From: Bacillota bacterium
GTDB lineage: Bacteria; Bacillota; Clostridia; Lachnospirales; Anaerotignaceae
Direction: 5' to 3'
Length of the DNA stretch: 64,000 nt
NCBI GenBank assembly: GCA_019422105.1
Contig: JAHZDZ010000014.1
Location: 30,597-94,596, forward strand
Shown here in pieces: positions 9,847-18,556 of this stretch. A model generated the notes under the pieces. It had not been told where the DNA came from and did not search any database. It saw only the letters and a list, made by a program, of their open reading frames with translations. Each line of letters starts with the position of its first letter. Positions within the stretch are counted from its first letter, which is position 1. The translations under genes and the position numbers were made by a program.

Positions 9847-11322
9847 ATGGAAAATTATATACTGGAAAGCTTAGAACCAAAACCCCTGTTTCACTTTTTT
9901 GAGGAAATCTCCCGTATCCCCAGAGGGTCTGGCAACGAGGCGGAAATAAGCGATTATCTGGTTCATTTTGCCAAAGCAAGAAATCTGGAATATATACAGG
10001 ATGCCTATCACAACGTGCTCATCAAAAAGCCCGCCTATCCTGGCTATGAGGCAGATAAAACCATTCTTTTGCAGGCCCATATGGATATGGTATGCGAGAA
10101 AAACAGCGATGTAGAGCATGATTTCACAAAAGACCCCATCCACTTTGAGGTGGAGGGGGATAGGATAGTAGCCGAAAAAACCACACTTGGCGCAGATAAC
10201 GGCGTAGGCATGGCGCTGATTTTGGCCGTGCTCGACGACGCCTCTATGCCCCATGCGGCCATTGAAGCCCTTTTTACAACGGACGAGGAGGTCGGCATGA
10301 CAGGCGCCGAAAAATTTGACGCCACAGAATTGAAAAGCCGGGTGATGCTCAATTTTGACGGCGGCACCGACGGCACCTTTATCGCCGGAAGCGCCGGAGG
10401 CCCTACCATTGATGTCAGCTTCCCCATTCGGACGGTGCCTGCAAAAAGGGACGCCGTCCCCTTCCGTCTCTCCATCACAGGACTGAAGGGAGGACATTCC
10501 GGCCAGAGAGCAATACAGGAGGGCCGCGGAAACGCCAACAAGCTTCTCTCAAGGCTTTTGTATGTCATAGACAGAAGCTGTCCCGTCGGCCTTGCCTCCA
10601 TTTCCGGCGGACTGAAGGGAAACGCTATACCAAGGGAGGCTACCACCGTATTTACCGTCCCCGGGGAAAAGTCAGCTCTTTTGGAGGATATTGTGGCGAA
10701 GATGACCGCCGTTTACAAGAATGAATACCGGGTAGGAGATGCGGGCATATGCGTTTCTTTGGAAGAAGCGGCGGACGCGCCTGACGCCGTTTTTACAGAG
10801 GACTGCAAGCAAAGCGTCGTACGCTTCGGCTATCTGTGTGACACAGGCATACTTCGGATGTGCCTGGATTTGGAGGACACCATAGAATCCTCCAACTCTC
10901 TTGGCGTTATCTCCATGACTGAGGATGCGGTGATATTCCGCTTTGTCACCAGAAGTCTTCTGGAAAGCATGTATACGGATATGGTTTACAGGCTGGAATG
11001 TCTTGCCGCAGCTCTCGGCGGAAGCTGTAAAAACGTGGGAGACTGTCTGGAATGGGAATATAAGCCGGATTCCCAAATCAAGAGGATATGTACAGACGTA
11101 TACCTGAGAATGTACCAGAAAAAGCCGAAAATCGAAGTGGTTCATGTGGGACTGGAATGCGGCACAATAGGCAAAAACGTACCCCACCCCGTGGATATGA
11201 TTGCTATGGGTCCTGATGCCGGAAACTACCATTCTCCGGGGGAATGGTTCAGTATCTCCTCCGCCCGACGCTTCTGGGAATTTCTGAAAAACGTTTTGGC
11301 AGTCCATAATCCGGAGGCATAA
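9847..11322 (+). CDS. pepD: Aminoacyl-histidine dipeptidase (Xaa-His dipeptidase, M20)
   Basis: Cytoplasmic zinc dipeptidase of the M20/PepD family that hydrolyses Xaa-His and other dipeptides. Visible family motifs: SRIPRGSGNEAEISDYL, the metal site LQAHMDMVCEKN, TLGADNGVGMA, the catalytic acid region FTTDEEVGMTGA, GLKGGHSG and C-terminal LECGTIGKN/GPDAGNYHSPGE. The start at 9847 (491 residues) is preferred over an upstream one at 9826 because AAGGAGG at 9832-9838 sits eight bases before it. A strong terminator follows, closing a two-gene unit with the YfcC-type carrier. Confidence 0.93.
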   Translation: MENYILESLEPKPLFHFFEEISRIPRGSGNEAEISDYLVHFAKARNLEYIQDAYHNVLIKKPAYPGYEADKTILLQAHMDMVCEKNSDVEHDFTKDPIHFEVEGDRIVAEKTTLGADNGVGMALILAVLDDASMPHAAIEALFTTDEEVGMTGAEKFDATELKSRVMLNFDGGTDGTFIAGSAGGPTIDVSFPIRTVPAKRDAVPFRLSITGLKGGHSGQRAIQEGRGNANKLLSRLLYVIDRSCPVGLASISGGLKGNAIPREATTVFTVPGEKSALLEDIVAKMTAVYKNEYRVGDAGICVSLEEAADAPDAVFTEDCKQSVVRFGYLCDTGILRMCLDLEDTIESSNSLGVISMTEDAVIFRFVTRSLLESMYTDMVYRLECLAAALGGSCKNVGDCLEWEYKPDSQIKRICTDVYLRMYQKKPKIEVVHVGLECGTIGKNVPHPVDMIAMGPDAGNYHSPGEWFSISSARRFWEFLKNVLAVHNPEA

Positions 11323-11345
11323 AATCAATATTTCCATAACAATAG

Positions 11346-11380
11346 AAAAGGCAAAGCCCACAAGGGCTTTGCCTTTTTTT
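11346..11380 (+). terminator. Rho-independent terminator after pepD
   Basis: Stem AAAAGGCAAAGCCC, loop ACAA, complement GGGCTTTGCCTTTT running into a T tract at 11374-11380. Confidence 0.9.
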
Positions 11381-11570
11381 CTGTCTGGTTTGTCCAAACC
11401 ACGAACGCTGTCCTTCTGCCGGCCTTTGAAAAGGCTTGAGCGAAACCTTGTGAAAACAAAGGTTGCTTAATGCTACAGGTAGAACACAATTTCCTCATAT
11501 GGTTTTTACACCGCTTTTTTCAAAAAGCAAACGGTATTTGGCAGCATTTCTCCCCGTTCATAAAAAGCCT

Positions 11571-13457
11571 TTACCTTATCGTCTCTGTTCTGGGCTTTTT
11601 CAAAAACGCCAGTAACACCATGGTGACAAGAGAGCCAACCGCCAGAGAAACCAGATACATAGGCGCGCCCTGCATAATACCCACGACGAAGATGCCGCCG
11701 TGAGGCGCGCGCACACCGCACTGGAACAGCATGGAAAGGGCGCCTGCCACCGCCGATCCTATGGCGCAGGAGGGTATAACACGCAGGGGATCGCTGGCCG
11801 CGAAGGGAATAGCGCCCTCTGTGATAAAGGCAAGGCCCATGATATAGTTTGTGATAGAGGTCTGCCTCTCCTTCTCCGAAAACCTGCTTTTGAAAAATGT
11901 CGTGCACAGGGCAATGCCGATAGGAGGCACCATGCCGCCTATCATAACCGCCGCCATTATGTCAAACTGTCCGCTGGCAATGGAGGCTGTGCCGAAAACA
12001 TAAGCTGCCTTGTTTAAGGGACCTCCGAAATCGATAGCCATCATACCGCCGAGAACCAGTCCCAGAAGCACCTTGCTGGTTTCACCCATTCCCTCAAGAG
12101 ATGCCGTCAGCCAGCCGTTAAAGGCCGCCACAGGCGGATTGACAAGAAAGACAATGACCGCACCGATGATAAGAACACCGAAAAACGGATAGAGCAGCAC
12201 AGGCTTTGTCCCCTCCAGGGCCTTTGGAAGCCTGTCAAAAAGCTTTCTGAGTCCTACAATAATATAACCGCCTATAAAGCCCGCAATCAGCGCCCCAAAG
12301 AAACCGGAGCCGCCCTCCTTGGCCAGCATGCCGCCTACAAAACCCAATGAAAGCGCCGGCCTGTCCCCGATACTGAGGGCAATAAAGCCTGCCAGTACCG
12401 GCAGCATCAGGCCAAAGGCCATATCTCCCACAGTCTTTAAAAACGCGGAAAAAGCATTTCCCGAGCCGAATATGTCGCTTCCGGCGTTCGCCCCGTCAAA
12501 GAGAAAGGCAAGCGCAATCAATATACCGCCGCCGATGACAAAGGGAAGCATATGAGATACGCCGTTCATCAGATGCTTGTAAATTTTGCGGCCGGCACTC
12601 TCCTTTTCCCCTTCAAAGGAGGAAACGCCTCCGCCCTTTGCGTGATATATGGGCGCCGATCCCTTTACGGCCTCCTCCAAAAGCTCTCTGGATTTGCTGA
12701 TGCCCTTCGCCACTGTAGTGACGATAACAGGCTTGCCGTCAAAGCGATCCATCTCTATATTTTTGTCCGCCGCAACAATGATGCAGTCGCAGCTTTTGAT
12801 TTCTTCTCTTGTCAGCACGTTTTTCGCGCCGCCGGAGCCGTCTGTCTCAACCTTTACGGTTATGCCCATCTCCTTTGCCGCTCCCTCAAGGGCCTCCGCC
12901 GCCATATAGGTATGGGCAATACCTGTAGGGCACGCCGTCACCGCAAGCACGCGGTATCCCTCCGCGCTGGCCGCGTCCTCCTTTTTTTCATCATTGAACT
13001 TTTCTCTTTCCGCCTTGTCAATCAGGGATAAAAACTCCTTTTTGTCCTCGGCGTCTATGAGCTTTTTCCTGAACCCGTCATCCATGAGAAGAACGGAAAG
13101 CCTCGCCAGCACGTCCAGATGAATGTTGTCCTTTGTATCGGGGGCCGCTATAAGAAAAATGAGCCTGACCGGCATATCATCCAAAGCCTCATACTCCACG
13201 CCCTCCTTCACAACCATGGCGCTGAGTCCGGCCCTTTTGACGGCCTTTGACTTGCCGTGGGGTATGGCAATGCCCTCCCCTATGCCGGTGGTGCCCTCCT
13301 CTTCCCTTTTGAACACAGTTTTTCTGTATTCCTCCACGTCGCCGATACAGCCCGTATCAACCATAAGGTCAATCATTTTGTTTATGGTCTCCCTCTTCGG
13401 CGCCGCCTTGCCTTTTAATTCAATACCGCTTTCTTTTAATAAATCTGTGATACGCAT
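11571..13457 (-). CDS. fruA: PTS fructose-specific EIIABC component
   Basis: Membrane phosphotransferase permease, 628 residues, that imports fructose as fructose-1-phosphate. Domain order is EIIA (1-150, phospho-His67 in GIAIPHGKS), EIIB-Fru (about 168-265, phospho-Cys176 in VTACPTGIAHTYMAAEAL) and EIIC (about 290-620, eight or more membrane segments, GFVGGMLA, PPVAAFNGWL). It is last in fruR-fruK-fruA, 11 bases after fruK, preceded by a GGAGGAGC ribosome site. All phosphorylation residues are present, so it should be active. Confidence 0.95.
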   Translation of the reverse strand: MRITDLLKESGIELKGKAAPKRETINKMIDLMVDTGCIGDVEEYRKTVFKREEEGTTGIGEGIAIPHGKSKAVKRAGLSAMVVKEGVEYEALDDMPVRLIFLIAAPDTKDNIHLDVLARLSVLLMDDGFRKKLIDAEDKKEFLSLIDKAEREKFNDEKKEDAASAEGYRVLAVTACPTGIAHTYMAAEALEGAAKEMGITVKVETDGSGGAKNVLTREEIKSCDCIIVAADKNIEMDRFDGKPVIVTTVAKGISKSRELLEEAVKGSAPIYHAKGGGVSSFEGEKESAGRKIYKHLMNGVSHMLPFVIGGGILIALAFLFDGANAGSDIFGSGNAFSAFLKTVGDMAFGLMLPVLAGFIALSIGDRPALSLGFVGGMLAKEGGSGFFGALIAGFIGGYIIVGLRKLFDRLPKALEGTKPVLLYPFFGVLIIGAVIVFLVNPPVAAFNGWLTASLEGMGETSKVLLGLVLGGMMAIDFGGPLNKAAYVFGTASIASGQFDIMAAVMIGGMVPPIGIALCTTFFKSRFSEKERQTSITNYIMGLAFITEGAIPFAASDPLRVIPSCAIGSAVAGALSMLFQCGVRAPHGGIFVVGIMQGAPMYLVSLAVGSLVTMVLLAFLKKPRTETIR

Positions 13458-13468
13458 ATTGCTCCTCC

Positions 13469-14386
13469 TCAGATTCCGTATATTTTTGGATTTTCCAATA
13501 ATTTGATAATGTCTTCCCTTTCTGCCAGCCAGGGCTTAAAGGCGGAGGCGCTTCCCGCCGCCAGCCCAAGATGGAAGGCTTTCTCATAATTTTCTGTATT
13601 CAGATAGCCGCACAGAAAGCCTGCGACCATGGAGTCCCCGGCGCCCACAGAGTTCACTGCCCTTCCCGTCGGCGGAAGGCTTTTATAAACGCCTCCGTCC
13701 TGCGAAACAAGCACCGCTCCGTCCTTTCCGCGGGATACAAGCACATTGCGCGCCCCCATCCTCTGAAGCTTTTTAGCACAGAGCACAAGCTCCTCTTCCG
13801 TATGAATATCCGTCTCAAATATTTCCCCCAGCTCAAAATTGTTGGGCTTAACCAGAAACGGCCTGTATTTCAGTACATTGACAAGAAGCCTCCCTGTGGC
13901 GTCCACCACGGTCAACAGCTTCCTGTCTCTCGTTCTCTCCAATATTCTCTCATAAATATCCTTCGGCAGAGTGTCGGGTATACTTCCGGCCAGTACCAGG
14001 GCATCCCCCTCCCTGACAGCAGAGAGCTTGTGAAACAATGCATCCAGTGCCTCCCCTGTAATGTCAGGCCCCTGTCCGTTTATCTCTGTTTCCGTTTTTC
14101 CCTTCAGCTTAACGTTTATGCGGGAAAATCCCTCCGTCAGGCGGATAAAATCCGTTTGGCAGCCGCATTCCTCCAAAAGCGCCTCTATTTTTTCCCCTGT
14201 GAAACCTGCGGTAAAGCCCAGGCTCACAGTCTCCTTACCCAGATGACGCAGCACAATGGAAACGTTTATCCCCTTGCCGCCGGGATACATCTCCTCACCG
14301 GCGCTTCTGTTTACCATGCCCTCCCTTAAATTCGGAACCTGCATGATATAATCCAGTGACGGATTAAAGGTTATGGTGTATATCAT
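13469..14386 (-). CDS. fruK: 1-phosphofructokinase
   Basis: PfkB/ribokinase-family sugar kinase, 305 residues, converting the fructose-1-phosphate made by FruA to fructose-1,6-bisphosphate. The N-terminus TITFNPSLDYIM, substrate motif YPGGKGINVSIVLRHLG and the C-terminal signature AVNSVGAGDSMVAGF with catalytic Asp251 are intact. The start lies inside the end of fruR (23-base overlap), implying translational coupling to the repressor gene. Confidence 0.95.
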   Translation of the reverse strand: MIYTITFNPSLDYIMQVPNLREGMVNRSAGEEMYPGGKGINVSIVLRHLGKETVSLGFTAGFTGEKIEALLEECGCQTDFIRLTEGFSRINVKLKGKTETEINGQGPDITGEALDALFHKLSAVREGDALVLAGSIPDTLPKDIYERILERTRDRKLLTVVDATGRLLVNVLKYRPFLVKPNNFELGEIFETDIHTEEELVLCAKKLQRMGARNVLVSRGKDGAVLVSQDGGVYKSLPPTGRAVNSVGAGDSMVAGFLCGYLNTENYEKAFHLGLAAGSASAFKPWLAEREDIIKLLENPKIYGI

Positions 14387-15134
14387 CCTTTTCAGCCTCC
14401 CACACGTTGGAATATTTCTGAAATCCGGCGTCCTTAAGCTTTGTTGTTATCACTGTGGCGCTTGAAAAGCTTCCAAAGGTCACAGGCGATATTTTATTGA
14501 ACTTTGACGCATCCGCCAGTATAAAGCATTGTTTGCAGCGTTTCATGGCCTTTTCCTTAACCAGTGCCTCGTTCATGTCCGGCGTGGAAAAACCGTTTTG
14601 CAGATGAATGCCGTTGGTTCCAAAAAAACCCTTTGTAAAATTGTAGCGTTCCAAATCCTTCAGGGTATTGCCCCCCACAACAGCATCGGTGGCTGCCTTG
14701 AGCTCTCCCCCCAGCATATAGGCGCTGAAGCCCTTTTCCGCCAGCCTTCTGGCATGGGTGATACAGTCTGTCACAAATACAACGCCGCTTTGCGCAATAA
14801 AGTCAATCATAAGCCCCGTGGAGGTGCCTGCGTCCAGGAATACAAAGTCATCCTTCTCAATCAGATGTGCCGCAAAGCGCGCGACTGCAAGCTTATCTTC
14901 CCTGTTCAGATCCTGTCTTTGCTCCACCGTATCATCCCTGGTGGCATAGGAAACGTCAACGGAGGCAGCGCCGCCGAAAACCTTTATGAGAAGCCCCTTC
15001 TCGTGAAGCACTGTCAAATCCCTCCGTATGGTTGATTCTGACGCAGCAAGCCGTTTTGTCAGCTCCTGTACCGTCACCGTTTTCCTTTCCTTTACAAGTG
15101 AAAGAATCATCTGAAACCTTTCCTCTGCAAGCAT
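14364..15134 (-). CDS. fruR: DeoR-family regulator of the fructose operon
   Basis: 256-residue DeoR-type repressor. The N-terminal winged helix (MLAEERFQMILSLVKERKTVTVQEL, ASESTIRRDLTVLHEKGLL) is followed by the DeoRC sugar-phosphate sensor domain (FLDAGTSTG, GGNTLKDLERYNFTKGFFGTNGIH). It heads the operon and overlaps fruK, so it probably autoregulates and responds to fructose-1-phosphate, as in other fru operons. Start follows GGGAGGAAGGAAA. Matching operator-like repeats surround its promoter. Confidence 0.92.
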   Translation of the reverse strand: MLAEERFQMILSLVKERKTVTVQELTKRLAASESTIRRDLTVLHEKGLLIKVFGGAASVDVSYATRDDTVEQRQDLNREDKLAVARFAAHLIEKDDFVFLDAGTSTGLMIDFIAQSGVVFVTDCITHARRLAEKGFSAYMLGGELKAATDAVVGGNTLKDLERYNFTKGFFGTNGIHLQNGFSTPDMNEALVKEKAMKRCKQCFILADASKFNKISPVTFGSFSSATVITTKLKDAGFQKYSNVWEAEKDDIHHNL

Positions 15135-15175
15135 TTTCCTTCCTCCCCTCAGCCTTTTTACAGCTAGATACTACC

Positions 15176-15209
15176 ATCAAATTCAATCACAGTCAATCAA
15201 ATTCAATCA
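15176..15209 (-). promoter_or_regulatory. Downstream pair of FruR-operator-like repeats
   Basis: The 14-mer ATCAAATTCAATCA occurs at 15176-15189 and again at 15196-15209, spaced exactly 20 bases (two helical turns). It lies between the predicted fru transcription start and fruR. DeoR regulators commonly bind such direct repeats; assignment to FruR is inferred. Confidence 0.6.
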
Positions 15210-15246
15210 GCTATATTGCACAAAGCAGTCATATAATTTTATGCAT

Positions 15247-15275
15247 ATTGTATAAATTCATAAACAGTTTGTAAA
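15247..15275 (-). promoter_or_regulatory. fru operon promoter
   Basis: On the - strand TTTACA (15270-15275), 17-base spacer, TACAAT (15247-15252). The predicted start is near 15240, about 105 bases ahead of fruR. Confidence 0.65.
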
Positions 15276-15301
15276 AATCGTCTTACCCGCACTTTGTTTC
15301 A

Positions 15302-15334
15302 TGATTGAATTTGATTGTTTATTGTTGAATTTAA
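15302..15334 (-). promoter_or_regulatory. Upstream pair of FruR-operator-like repeats, inverted
   Basis: TGATTGAATTTGAT (15302-15315) is the exact reverse complement of the downstream 14-mer, and a diverged copy starts 20 bases further on (15322, 9 of 11 matching). This pair faces the other across the promoter, an arrangement suited to repression by DNA looping. Confidence 0.5.
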
Positions 15335-15338
15335 CAGT

Positions 15339-15461
15339 CTACGCAGCTCTTTTTCCTTGAATTACCTCTCTATAACGTGCTGAAGGAAGGAATCTTCTTC
15401 TACCCATTAACTTTCCCACGATTGCCGCAACTATTCCGAAAATTTTGAATTTTTCACTCAT
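15339..15461 (-). CDS. Small basic 40-residue protein, unknown
   Basis: Not recognised. ATG at 15461 is preceded by AAAGGAGG with ideal spacing, and the frame gives 40 residues: a short lead MSEKFK, a hydrophobic or amphipathic stretch (about residues 7-20, IFGIVAAIVGKLMG), then RRRFLPSARYREVIQGKRAA. Net charge is strongly positive (ten Lys/Arg against two Glu). It sits upstream of, and in the same orientation as, the fru operon; its stop lies just beyond the upstream operator pair. Candidates are a small membrane-associated regulator or a toxin-like peptide. The ribosome site is the main evidence that it is translated. Confidence 0.5.
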   Translation of the reverse strand: MSEKFKIFGIVAAIVGKLMGRRRFLPSARYREVIQGKRAA

Positions 15462-15522
15462 AACAAACCTCCTTTCATCATCACTTCACAGCCAATAAAC
15501 GCTTTACATGTTCATAGGCGCA

Positions 15523-15560
15523 AAAAAGCAGCGGAAGCCAATAAACCTCCGCCGCTTTTT
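15523..15560. terminator. Terminator hairpin after the YitT gene
   Basis: AAAAAGCAGCGG pairs with CCGCCGCTTTTT (one mismatch) around a roughly 14-base loop. A and T runs on both sides allow termination in either direction; it would end the YitT transcript. Confidence 0.7.
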
Positions 15561-15633
15561 CGTCTGTCACCGTTATCCCCGCAACTGAAAAACCGGTCAC
15601 GGTAAACTCTTCCAATCCAATCAGTACACTGTC

Positions 15634-16494
15634 TCAGTCCGTCGGCCTCTGATAAAACCTGCCGTTGAGCTGATCCGTTTTTACCACATTGATAAATGCC
15701 TTTGGGTCTGCCTCTCGGATTTCCGCCATCACCCGCTTTACCTCGTCGCTGGACACAACTGAGTAAACCATAGAATGGCTTTCCTGCTGGTAACCCCCCG
15801 TCCCCTTAAATATGGTGGCACTGTGGTGCGTACAGCTTCCGATTTTCAAATATACCTCCTCCGGGTGATCCGTTATGATAAAAAGGGTGTGCCGTTTATA
15901 TTTCAGATGCATCAGATGCACCACCTGGGTGGAGGTATATTGGAAAATAATAGAGTACAGCGCCTTATCCCACCCAAACAAAATACCTGCAATCATAAGC
16001 ATGACGACATTTCCCATCAGAATATAATTCCATGTATCCATATGATACCGCTCCGAAAGGAAAATAGCGATAAAGTCCGTTCCTCCGCTGGTAGCCTCGC
16101 TCATCAGGCACAGGCTTACGGCAAAGCCGTTGATGATGCCGCCGAATACGCTGATAAGAAGAATATCATAGGTCAAAGGCTTTGCCGGCACAATATCTGT
16201 GATAATGCCGGTTAAAACAATCATAATACAGGAGAGCAGTGTAAATTTTTTGCCGATAAATTTAAAGCTGATAAAAACCGGTATGGCATTCAGCGCAAAG
16301 TTGATGACGGTGAAGGGAAGCTCAACGCCGAAAAAACGCTGACCTATCTGCTGCAAAAGAAGGGTCAGTCCGTTAAACCCGCCGGGAAACAGTCCCCCTG
16401 TCCCGACAAAGGTTTTGATGTTTACCGCAATAATGACAGAGGCAATGACAATCAGCATTACCCTTTTCAAATCCTTCCAAACTGTATCCTTCAT
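15634..16494 (-). CDS. YitT-family membrane protein (DUF161/DUF2179)
   Basis: 286-residue membrane protein. Residues 1-200 hold about five or six hydrophobic helices with family motifs (GGLFPGGFNGLTLLLQQIG, SEATSGGTDFIA); residues 205-286 form the cytosolic DUF2179 domain (HHSATIFKGTGGYQQESHSMVYSVVSSDEV). Function is unknown in most bacteria. It is a single-gene unit, followed by a terminator and preceded by tandem dispersed repeats. Length is normal for the family. Confidence 0.9.
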   Translation of the reverse strand: MKDTVWKDLKRVMLIVIASVIIAVNIKTFVGTGGLFPGGFNGLTLLLQQIGQRFFGVELPFTVINFALNAIPVFISFKFIGKKFTLLSCIMIVLTGIITDIVPAKPLTYDILLISVFGGIINGFAVSLCLMSEATSGGTDFIAIFLSERYHMDTWNYILMGNVVMLMIAGILFGWDKALYSIIFQYTSTQVVHLMHLKYKRHTLFIITDHPEEVYLKIGSCTHHSATIFKGTGGYQQESHSMVYSVVSSDEVKRVMAEIREADPKAFINVVKTDQLNGRFYQRPTD

Positions 16495-16567
16495 AGAAAG
16501 CCTCCCGCAAAAGCACTGTCCGTTTATCCTGTCTATACTGTGTAATAGTTTTGTTTAAAGCAGAGTT

Positions 16568-16859
16568 ATTATACCATAAATTGACGCGGAGTTCCTCCAA
16601 AACCTTCGGTTTTGTCGGTCGCGATGCTCCACGAACCCTTCAAAGAAGATTTCCTTGACTGCAAGCAGTCCGACTGCTTCTTTTTTCGGCTTCTCTCCGC
16701 TTATTTCGCGGATATTATACCATAAATTGACGCGGAGTTCCTCCAAAACCTTCGGTTTTGTCGGTCGCGATGCTCCACGAACCCTTCAAAGAAGATTTCC
16801 TTGACTGCAAGCAGTCCGGCTGCTTCTTTTTTCGGCTTCTCTCCGCTTTTTCGCGGATA
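16568..16859. repeat. Two tandem copies of a dispersed ~145-bp repeat
   Basis: Near-identical units with period 146 (16568-16713 and 16714-16859). Each opens with ATTATACCATAAATTGACGCGG, contains the palindrome CAAAACCTTCGGTTTTG and AAGCAGTC, and ends CTCCGC...CGCGGATATTATACC. Related diverged copies occur at about 40104-40243, 55638-55780, 60243-60382 and 60383-60530. Open frames read through them (MEELRVNLWYN...) are by-products. It is a non-coding intergenic element, not an insertion sequence with a transposase. Confidence 0.85.
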
Positions 16860-17054
16860 AACCATTGATGTTTACCGTCATTATACCATAAATAAATACA
16901 AACAGGGATATGTCAGGTTTTCCATAGAGCTTAATTCTCTTCTTCATACAATTACGACAATTTTTGAATTGTGTATTTGAACAAAATTATTTTAAGTTTT
17001 TATCCATATTTACCAATAATTTACATAACATCAAAAAAATGGCCTTTTTTGTGT

Positions 17055-17060
17055 TATACT
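17055..17060 (+). promoter_or_regulatory. Extended -10 promoter for the KamA-like gene
   Basis: TGTTATACT (TGn plus TATACT at 17055-17060) lies 32 bases before the gene; the -35 region is poor, as is usual for extended -10 promoters. Confidence 0.5.
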
Positions 17061-17091
17061 AATAGGGACTACTAATAAAGAAGGTGAGATT

Positions 17092-18195
17092 ATGAACAAT
17101 TGGACACAGACACTAAAAGAGAACAAGACATCCGCAAAGCAGCTTGGCCCCTATCTTCATCTCTCTGCGGCAGATGAAAAGGCCATGGACGACATTTTAG
17201 AGCGGTATCCCATGTCGATACCCGATTACTACCTTTCCCTGATTGATTTCCAAAATCCGAACGACCCTATCAGAAAAATGTCCATCCCCTCCATTGCGGA
17301 AACAGACCTGAGCGGTTCCTTTGACACCAGCGGAGAGGGTGAAAACACTGTCATAGAGGGTATGCAGCACAAATACGGTCAAACCGCCATGGTGCTTTCC
17401 ACAAACCGCTGCGCCATGTACTGCCGGCACTGCTTCAGAAAACGGCTTGTAGGCTTATCCGATGAGGAAATAGCCAAAAATTTCGATAAAATAATCGCTT
17501 ATATCCGTGACCACGAAGAAATCAGCAATGTTCTGATTTCCGGCGGGGATTCCTTTCTCAACAGCAATGCAGTAATTGAAAAGTATCTGGAGGCACTTTC
17601 CTCCATCGGCCATCTGGATTTTATCCGTTTCGGCACCAGAGTGCCCGTCGTATTCCCTCAAAGGATTACGGAGGACAGTGAGCTGATACCTCTTTTGAAA
17701 AGGTACAACGAAAAAAAACAAATCTATGTCGTGACCCAGTTTAACCATCCCAACGAAATCACCCCTGCATCCGCTTTAGCTGTGAGGATGCTTCTGAAAA
17801 CAGGCATTCCTGTTAAAAACCAAACCGTATTACTAAAGGGTATCAATGACGATCCCGACGTATTGGGCAGGCTTTTGAAAGAATTGACAAAAATAGGCGT
17901 TGTGCCTTATTACATATTCCAGTGCCGTCCTGTCACCGGCGTGAAAAACCAGTTTCAGGTACCGATTTTAAAGGGCTATGATATTATTGAAAAGGCAAAG
18001 AACATGCAAAATGGCCAGGGAAAATGCTTTAAGTATGCCATGAGCCACGAGACCGGCAAAATCGAAATGCTTGGAAAAGAGAATAACACTATGATTTTCA
18101 AATACCATCAGGCAAAATCTCCCGCCAACAAGGGCAGGGTTTTCTTCCGGGAGCTCTCCGAAAACGACTGCTGGCTTGATAATATCGAATCGTAA
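17092..18195 (+). CDS. KamA-family radical SAM protein (lysine 2,3-aminomutase-like)
   Basis: 367-residue radical SAM protein related to lysine 2,3-aminomutase. The iron-sulfur cluster motif is C107-x3-C111-x2-C114 (NRCAMYCRHCFRKR); ISGGDSFL, RFGTRVPVVFPQRI, TQFNHPNEI and NQTVLLKGINDD follow the KamA pattern. It is shorter than true aminomutases (about 415), and the usual PLP-lysine motif PGGGGK is not recognisable: the region reads NGQGKCFKYAMSHETGKIEML, leaving Lys311 or Lys323 as possible replacements. The substrate is therefore unknown. Start follows AAGGTGAG. It is transcribed alone and followed by terminators. Confidence 0.85.
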   Translation: MNNWTQTLKENKTSAKQLGPYLHLSAADEKAMDDILERYPMSIPDYYLSLIDFQNPNDPIRKMSIPSIAETDLSGSFDTSGEGENTVIEGMQHKYGQTAMVLSTNRCAMYCRHCFRKRLVGLSDEEIAKNFDKIIAYIRDHEEISNVLISGGDSFLNSNAVIEKYLEALSSIGHLDFIRFGTRVPVVFPQRITEDSELIPLLKRYNEKKQIYVVTQFNHPNEITPASALAVRMLLKTGIPVKNQTVLLKGINDDPDVLGRLLKELTKIGVVPYYIFQCRPVTGVKNQFQVPILKGYDIIEKAKNMQNGQGKCFKYAMSHETGKIEMLGKENNTMIFKYHQAKSPANKGRVFFRELSENDCWLDNIES

Positions 18196-18268
18196 AAATC
18201 ACACCTGTACATTTAAGAGTGCCATGAAAAATCAGAAAAAAGAAAAGCGGTATGACCCCTATAAGCAA

Positions 18269-18329
18269 AGAAAGTTTTATGAATCAAACTTTCTTAGAAT
18301 GTCAAAAAAGTCCTTTTAGGACTTTTTTG
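18269..18329 (+). terminator. Two hairpins after the KamA-like gene
   Basis: AGAAAGTTT/AAACTTTCT (18269-18294) is followed by the stronger stem CAAAAAAGTCCT, loop TTT, AGGACTTTTTTG (18303-18329), which ends in a T run. Confidence 0.75.
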
Positions 18330-18342
18330 AATGAAACAAAAA

Positions 18343-18412
18343 GATAAAGCCCTGTTTCTTCACACAAGGATTGACTATCGTCATTTCCGTACCTTGTAAT
18401 CAGGGCTTTTTC
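18343..18412. terminator. Long hairpin between convergent genes
   Basis: AAAGCCCTG pairs with CAGGGCTTT, with an inner ACAAGG/CCTTGT stem, followed by Ts. It sits between the KamA-like gene and the symporter gene and may stop transcription from both. The sequence just beyond (18419-18431) repeats one arm of the 5545 hairpin. Confidence 0.55.
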
Positions 18413-18556
18413 TTAAGGGCCTCCCGCAAATACCATTTGTTGGAAGCCGTCAAATGGGCAAAGCCCATCTAATCCTTATAGTTTATTGGCATACCGAAAA
18501 GCTTATGCGCTAAAATGAAATACCTTTCAAATAATCATTCTTGTTTCATATTCAAA

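Noticed and set aside
16373..16746. Small proteins beginning MEELRVNLWYN on the - strand
   Set aside because: They read through the dispersed repeat and appear only because the repeat is duplicated; no ribosome site.
18343..18412. T-box or riboswitch
   Set aside because: The structure lies between gene ends, not upstream of a start, and simply resembles a long terminator.
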